64,000 bases of DNA, taken from NCBI RefSeq assembly GCF_030418165.1, contig NZ_JAUHTQ010000006.1, positions 62,001 through 126,000 on the forward strand. The letters run 5' to 3'. Shown here piece after piece: positions 62,580 to 64,000 of the stretch (positions within the stretch are counted from its first letter, which is position 1; every line of letters starts with the position of its first letter). The stretch is from Ureibacillus aquaedulcis. Lineage in GTDB: Bacteria; Bacillota; Bacilli; Bacillales_A; Planococcaceae. The position numbers and the translations under genes are program-made. Under the pieces are notes generated by a model. That model was not told the origin of the DNA and did no database searches. It saw only the letters and a program-made list of their open reading frames with translations.

Positions 62580-63590
62580 TTAATAAAGGTCAATCTCACG
62601 CTTTTTCATTCGAATCATCAATTCATCCACCGCTACTTTTGGTTCTTTTTCATTGAATAATATCTCAAAAAGTGCTGTAGTTATTGGCATTGGCACATCA
62701 TATCTATTCGATAATTGATAGGCTGCTTTTGTAGTGCGTACACCTTCAACTACCATTCCGATCTCTTCCAGGACCTCAGCGAGCTTCAAGCCCTTGCCAA
62801 GCATGTTCCCTGCTTTCCAGTTGCGGGAGTGAACGCTTGTACATGTTGCGATCAGGTCTCCCATGCCCGTCAAACCAGCAAAGGTGAAAGGATTTCCACC
62901 CATTTTCACACCTAGGCGGGTGATTTCGGCCAATCCCCTTGTGATGAGAGCAGCCTTTGCATTATCTCCATAATTTAAGCCATCAGAAATACCAGCTGCT
63001 AAGGCAATAACATTTTTCAATGCTCCACCAAGTTCTACTCCCACTACATCATCGTTGGTGTAGACGCGGAAATAGTTATTCATAAATAAATCTTGAACCT
63101 TTTCGGCAGCATCAAGATTACTGCATGCCGCTGTAATTGTTGTTGGATGATGCAGTACTACCTCTTCTGCATGACTTGGACCGGATAGCACAACAATTTC
63201 CTCAACTGCTTCCGGTGAAAGACTTTCCGTCAGAATCTCGGAAATACGCATAAGCGAATCAGGCTCAATTCCCTTAGATACATGAACAAACAATTTTTTA
63301 TTTCGCATGAACGGCTGCATTGTGCTGCAGACTTCGCGAATCGCCTTTGTTGGAACTGCCACAACAACAATGTCGGAATGAAGAATCGCTTCTTCTAAGT
63401 TGCTTGTCGCAACCAGTGTTTCTGGCAATTGAATATTTGGTAAATATTTCCCATTTTTGTGAAGTGTATTGATTTCATCTGCTTGTTCATCTCTATGAGT
63501 CCAAACAAGCGTATTGTGACCATTCTCGGCTAGTACTTGCGCCAAGGCCGATCCCCAAGAGCCTGCCCCTAAAACCGTAACATTTTCCAT
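62580..63590 (-). CDS. gpsA: glycerol-3-phosphate dehydrogenase [NAD(P)+]
   Basis: A 336-residue enzyme making glycerol-3-phosphate for phospholipids. The nucleotide-binding loop is VTVLGAGSWGSALAQVL; the catalytic Lys is in LGGALKNVIALAAG; SGPSHAEEV is a further marker. It starts behind GGGGGA, 24 nt after der. Confidence 0.97.
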   Translation of the reverse strand: MENVTVLGAGSWGSALAQVLAENGHNTLVWTHRDEQADEINTLHKNGKYLPNIQLPETLVATSNLEEAILHSDIVVVAVPTKAIREVCSTMQPFMRNKKLFVHVSKGIEPDSLMRISEILTESLSPEAVEEIVVLSGPSHAEEVVLHHPTTITAACSNLDAAEKVQDLFMNNYFRVYTNDDVVGVELGGALKNVIALAAGISDGLNYGDNAKAALITRGLAEITRLGVKMGGNPFTFAGLTGMGDLIATCTSVHSRNWKAGNMLGKGLKLAEVLEEIGMVVEGVRTTKAAYQLSNRYDVPMPITTALFEILFNEKEPKVAVDELMIRMKKREIDLY

Positions 63591-63614
63591 TTTTCTATCC
63601 CCCTCAAAATCCGA

Positions 63615-64000
63615 TTATTCGCGTGCACGGGCGATTAAACGAATTGGTGTCCCCTCAAAGTCAAAGGTTTCACGAATTCGATTTTCAAGGAATCGTTCAT
63701 AAGAGAAATGCATTAATTCCGGTTCGTTTACAAAAGTAACGAATGTAGGTGGTTTTACAGCTACTTGAGTCGTGTAGTAAATTCGTAATCGTTTTCCTTT
63801 ATCCGATGGTGCAGGATTACGTGCAATTGCATCTTCAATTACTTCATTTAAAATAGATGACTGAATGCGCATCGCATGATTTTCGCTTACACGTTGTACA
63901 ATACTTAAAATTTGATGAACACGCTGTTTTGTTTTCGCAGAGACGAAAATAATCGGTGCATAGTGTAGGTACAAGAAATGCTCACGAATTTGCTGTGTAT
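63615..64000 (-). CDS. der: ribosome biogenesis GTPase Der/EngA (C-terminal part)
   Basis: The visible 128 codons cover the end of the second GTPase domain ([12 protein letters not shown], the G5 SA motif) and the KH-like domain ([34 protein letters not shown]). Der acts in 50S subunit assembly. The gene continues beyond the right edge. The der-gpsA order is conserved in Bacillus. Confidence 0.95.
   Translation of the reverse strand, partial: TQQIREHFLYLHYAPIIFVSAKTKQRVHQILSIVQRVSENHAMRIQSSILNEVIEDAIARNPAPSDKGKRLRIYYTTQVAVKPPTFVTFVNEPELMHFSYERFLENRIRETFDFEGTPIRLIARARE

Noticed and set aside
1-64000. CRISPR arrays, tRNA or rRNA genes, transposases, prophage or defence islands
   Set aside because: Looked for on both strands. 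No regularly spaced repeats, no recognisable tRNA/rRNA sequence and no intact mobile-element gene were seen; the window is almost all core chromosome.

Overview
The window is a low-GC Gram-positive chromosome segment from an endospore former. A full-length spoIVA, gpsB, a B-type RNase P RNA, a menaquinol:cytochrome c reductase (qcrABC), TRAP (mtrB), bacillithiol and heptaprenyl-diphosphate genes all point to Bacillales. Frequent TTG/GTG starts with strong AGGAGG sites and the locus-by-locus order match the Bacillus subtilis region from ypvA to engA. The rearrangements (no trp operon, no ypjB/ypjD/bshB1) suggest a relative outside Bacillus sensu stricto, probably in the Planococcaceae (Solibacillus/Lysinibacillus-like); that family placement is inference. 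Nearly everything is on the minus strand. Plus-strand genes are recU-ponA, a ypjC/YitT-type membrane protein and a VOC protein.

Region by region. 1-5.0 kb is an accessory branched-chain-amide type ABC transporter (ATPase cut by the window edge, lipoprotein binding protein) with its own 1061-residue MalT-like/BTAD regulator and a cre-like site. 5.1-15.6 kb holds ypvA helicase, ypsC rRNA methyltransferase translationally coupled to a PAS-GGDEF-EAL protein, rnpB, gpsB, and the mrfB-mrfA (yprB-yprA) DNA repair pair with yppE. 15.7-27.4 kb holds recU-ponA, then ypoC-nth-dnaD, asnS, aspB, ypmB and dinG. 28-36 kb holds panB-panC-panD, birA-cca-bshA and mgsA-dapB. 36-46.7 kb holds a ypjC-like gene, a PQQ-dependent dehydrogenase fused to cytochrome c, a VOC protein, a YugP-type protease, ypjA, qcrABC, ypiF, ypiB and ypiA. 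46.9-53.1 kb is the aromatic supraoperon aroC-aroB-aroH-hisC-tyrA-aroA with the trp genes missing. 53.3-64 kb holds cheR, a small membrane protein, ndk, hepS-menG-hepT, mtrB, folE, hbs, spoIVA, yphF, yphE, gpsA and the 3' end of der.

How the genes work together. aroC/B/H/A, tyrA and hisC make chorismate, phenylalanine/tyrosine precursors and histidine. hepS/menG/hepT make menaquinone, which feeds qcrABC. panBCD makes pantothenate. recU/ponA couple chromosome segregation to wall synthesis. mrfAB, nth, dinG and ypvA are DNA repair functions.

Most notable observations: spoIVA can only be full length (492 codons) if it starts at an ATA codon behind a perfect Shine-Dalgarno site, below a SigE-like promoter; a PQQ alcohol-dehydrogenase type quinohemoprotein with a near-perfect cre site, unusual for Firmicutes; TRAP retained although trpEDCFBA is gone from its usual place; a structured panB leader and a four-hairpin panD 3' region; an overlooked 43-residue CxxC protein; and decayed reading frames and repeats in several intergenic gaps. 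No convincing new defence or mobile system was found in this otherwise core-genome window.
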